Shown here: positions 61,790 to 64,000 of the stretch, piece after piece
Layout: each line of letters begins with the position of its first letter
How positions within the stretch are numbered: position 1 is the first letter of the stretch
Origin: Elysia chlorotica
Taxonomy: Eukaryota > Mollusca > Gastropoda > Plakobranchidae
Direction of reading: 5' to 3'
Length of the DNA: 64,000 nt
Assembly (NCBI GenBank): GCA_003991915.1
Contig: RQTK01000025.1
Location: 61,418 to 125,417, forward strand
The notes under the pieces: model-generated
The model's input: the letters and a program-made list of their open reading frames with translations, nothing else
The model's database searches: none
What the model was told of the DNA's origin: nothing
Translations under genes and position numbers: made by a program

Positions 61790-62020
61790 TTACTTATACA
61801 ACAGCTCAGCTCGACGAGACTTTAGAGTAGAAAACTTGTCTATGACTCTTCTATTGAAGTCCGGATACTCAGCGATAAATTCCTTGTGTGTTGATAATAC
61901 AGCCAGTGCATTAAGTCTGTCTTGACCCATGGTGTTGCACAAGAATGTTTTTATCCTTTTCAAAGTATTGAAACATGTCTCTGCCTCTGAAGATGACACC
62001 GGTGCTGCAATAATATTTCA
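61790..62020 (-). pseudogene. hAT-family transposase C-terminal dimerisation fragment
   Basis: The minus-strand frame encodes IAAPVSSSEAETCFNTLKRI, KTFLCNTMGQDRLNALAVLS and THKEFIAEYPDFNRRVIDKF, then a stop after LLYK. This is the hAT C-terminal domain (S-x-E/C-R/T-x-F-S/N-x-LKRIKT-x-x-R/N-x-x-M-x-x-x-RL), of the kind also found in ZMYM1-like proteins. Only the last about 75 residues remain. The N-terminal zinc finger and DDE core are not visible. Confidence 0.8.
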
Positions 62021-62394
62021 AGTAACTTTCAATGTCTGGAAACTTATTCACCAAATTTGATTGTATAAATTATATGAAAAAGATGGTAATATATTTCATG
62101 TCCTTAAAATTTATGTGTGTGAGGTGGGGTGGGGGATGTTGGATAGACACAAGGCCTAATTTTCCCAGAAAATGACACCACCTTGGCCCATCCCACTGTG
62201 GCCTGTCTCACAGAGACAGACTTCAGACATAGTGTATTGCCTGTTTGTACTCAATCTAAAGTATTTTTTTTAATTTTTTTTTTTTATTAATAGCTGGTTT
62301 TAAAATTTTAGGTTAAAAGCAATCAATATAATGATAATATTTATAATAGTGGACTGTATGCCCATGTTAACATTAAATTGACTACCAGACATTT

Positions 62395-62645
62395 GCTAGA
62401 ATTGATGGCCCTGGATAAGAACATCGGCTTCCGACGCAAATCGTCCGTGGTTCGAGTCCTGGCAATTTCGCTCCCAACTGGTAGGGTAGGTGTCAGTTTA
62501 ATGTGACTGGCTGAGACAGGAGTCATGGTATCCCCGCCCTGTCTCGTGTGTGGCAGCACATACAATTGTCAGACGTCAGTCTTGAGGTCCGTCCACAATA
62601 TAGCCTCTATAGTGCTGATGTTGAACGTTAAACCAACTCAACTCT
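62395..62645 (+). mobile_element. tRNA-derived SINE, family A, near full length
   Basis: The tRNA-like head has the B box ggttcgagtcc (62449-62459). Then come the ctggcaatttcgctccc, gtcagtttaatgtgactgg, gagacaggagtcatggtat, gtcagacgtcagtcttgagg and atagtgctgatgttgaacg blocks and the tail ttaaaccaactcaactc. It is present only in copy B of the duplication. Confidence 0.85.
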
Positions 62646-64000
62646 AGTAGATCTAGATTGCTTTTTCTAGACCTAGATAGATTGCTCAAGTCCAGCGGTA
62701 GTGGTAGCCCTAGTGCATGGAACTGCCGAACTGTTATGAGGCCATTATACCAATCGGTAGCCTTTGACGCTTTGACTTCTTAAAAACTTGGACTTGACTA
62801 TGGACAACGATGGATTAACCGTAATTATGTCTAATAGGCCTACATGTAATATAAAAAATATGTCTGGAACATCTAATAGCGAACTGTTTTATTTTTAATT
62901 ATTATAATTTTATTTTTAAAAATTTATCAATAAATGGGGACCAGGTAAACCAAGTATTGAGTAAGATGTAGCTTCTGCGATTTTTTTCATATTTTTGGTC
63001 CGTATTTGAGACTATAATACGCAAATGCACTCAGAGCCTTAGCGTAGTCACCGTAGTGCGGAAAATGATACCTCTTGAGATGAAATGGCTTTGTGATGAA
63101 CTTCATGATCTTGGAGTCATCACTGGGGTAGTATTTACAGCGGTGCTGTGAGCTTAGATCACGAACTAAAAGTAGTTTTTACCATCTAAAAGTCCGGGTT
63201 ATCAGTTTAGAGCTCCGTTGTAATTACATGTACTACCCACATACGGGAAGTCTTGGTTAAGCTACGTGTGTATCAAAAGTAATGATTAAGAGTTTCAAAA
63301 GATGCTCCATTTTTCAATCAACACGCCCTAGTGGCTAGATTGTTATTAGATGGGGTTTTTGCTCCGTATTGGATCTGGTATAGTTTGTTCATTACACAAT
63401 GGTCTTTGTCTCATACAAGGCGGAACTTAAATTTGAAAAGGTGAGGCTCTAACTTTACATATCGACAGTGTGAACTCGAACATTGAATGTCCTGTTATCA
63501 AGTACTTGCCTTGAAAAAAGTGCCACCCAAGAAGTTTTACTCCTTTTACTTGCTCTGGAAAAAAACACCACCACCGTCATCATTAACAACAGCAAAAGAA
63601 AGCAAAATCAAAAATGAATAAACAAAAAACAACTCACAAACAAGAAACGCTCTGTTACAGCCTATTCCCATTTGAACATAACTTGGTGCGGAAGACATAA
63701 CAAGTTTAAAATGTTGATATTTGTTTTGTTTTGTTTGTTACACGTGCCGTTTTTCGTGTACTCTTTATTTGTCAATCACTTGAACGTATTAATAGCAATT
63801 TCATGTTCACCCGGTAATTTTTAGGATTTTACAAACCAAGAAGACATTGTTTTTTTATAGTTTTTATATAAAGGGTGTGACTACATTTTGCGGATCTTTA
63901 TGTGTCTCGTTTCTATTGTTTAACCGTTAATGCAAAGGTTTTTTTGGTTGGTATAAACGAACCATAGCACTCTAGTTCTTTTTATTTTCCTGTTTTGTTT

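Larger units (their letters stand above)
60744..64000. repeat. Tandem duplication, copy B (runs off the window)
   Basis: A repeat of copy A. At base 64000 it has reached the equivalent of about 60190 in A, so it continues past the edge. It carries an inserted segment with a SINE (62062-62683) and an expanded AAT array. Confidence 0.9.

Noticed and set aside
62449-62459. Pol III B box as a real tRNA gene
   Set aside because: No cloverleaf with matched acceptor stem can be formed; the same sequence recurs in other SINE copies.

Overview
This is animal nuclear DNA: AT-rich, with long introns, GT-AG splice sites, and LINE, SINE, hAT and Penelope-like remnants. The three host proteins are metazoan orthologues. 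Abundant TAGATC/TCTAGA motifs, the tRNA-derived SINEs and the LINE types suggest a mollusc, most likely a gastropod. That placement is inference. There is no bacterial, phage or CRISPR content.

Three protein-coding genes can be read by splicing. (1) CCDC174, + strand, 761-10639: ten coding exons, first exon apparently left of the window, with a long Q/S/P-rich C-terminal extension in the last exon. (2) DYNLT1 (Tctex-type dynein light chain), - strand, ATG at 23631 and stop at 16983: four coding exons giving a complete 113-residue protein. (3) ASCC3, the double-cassette Ski2-like helicase of the ASC-1/RQT complex, + strand, 28739-54015: 32 coding exons giving about 1594 residues. The second helicase cassette is cut by the right edge of the readable gene, and no later exon was found up to 64000. 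CCDC174 and DYNLT1 converge; DYNLT1 and ASCC3 lie head to head.

Between and inside the genes are repeats. They include a Penelope-like RT fragment (6507-6800), two hAT-like TIR elements (7401-8165 and 21515-22859), and an RTE-type LINE fragment flanked by a perfect 131-bp direct repeat (13426-14772). There is also an I/Jockey-like RNase H relic (26690-27760), a minus-strand RTE relic (46985-47870), at least five copies of one tRNA-derived SINE, and several single SINE-like units. The right end (57684-64000) is a 3.06-kb-offset tandem duplication carrying a hAT transposase C-terminus.

The most striking signal is in ASCC3. Three separate minisatellites sit exactly on splice junctions. One repeats the 3' splice site of exon 14 ten times in 40-bp steps. 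One repeats the 5' splice site of exon 18 as nineteen consensus donors in 45/32-bp steps. A degenerate 33-bp array starts at the donor of exon 30. Two further ASCC3 introns use GC donors. I found no evidence of an unknown enzyme system; the novelty here is the amplified splice sites and the unusual retroelement insertion.
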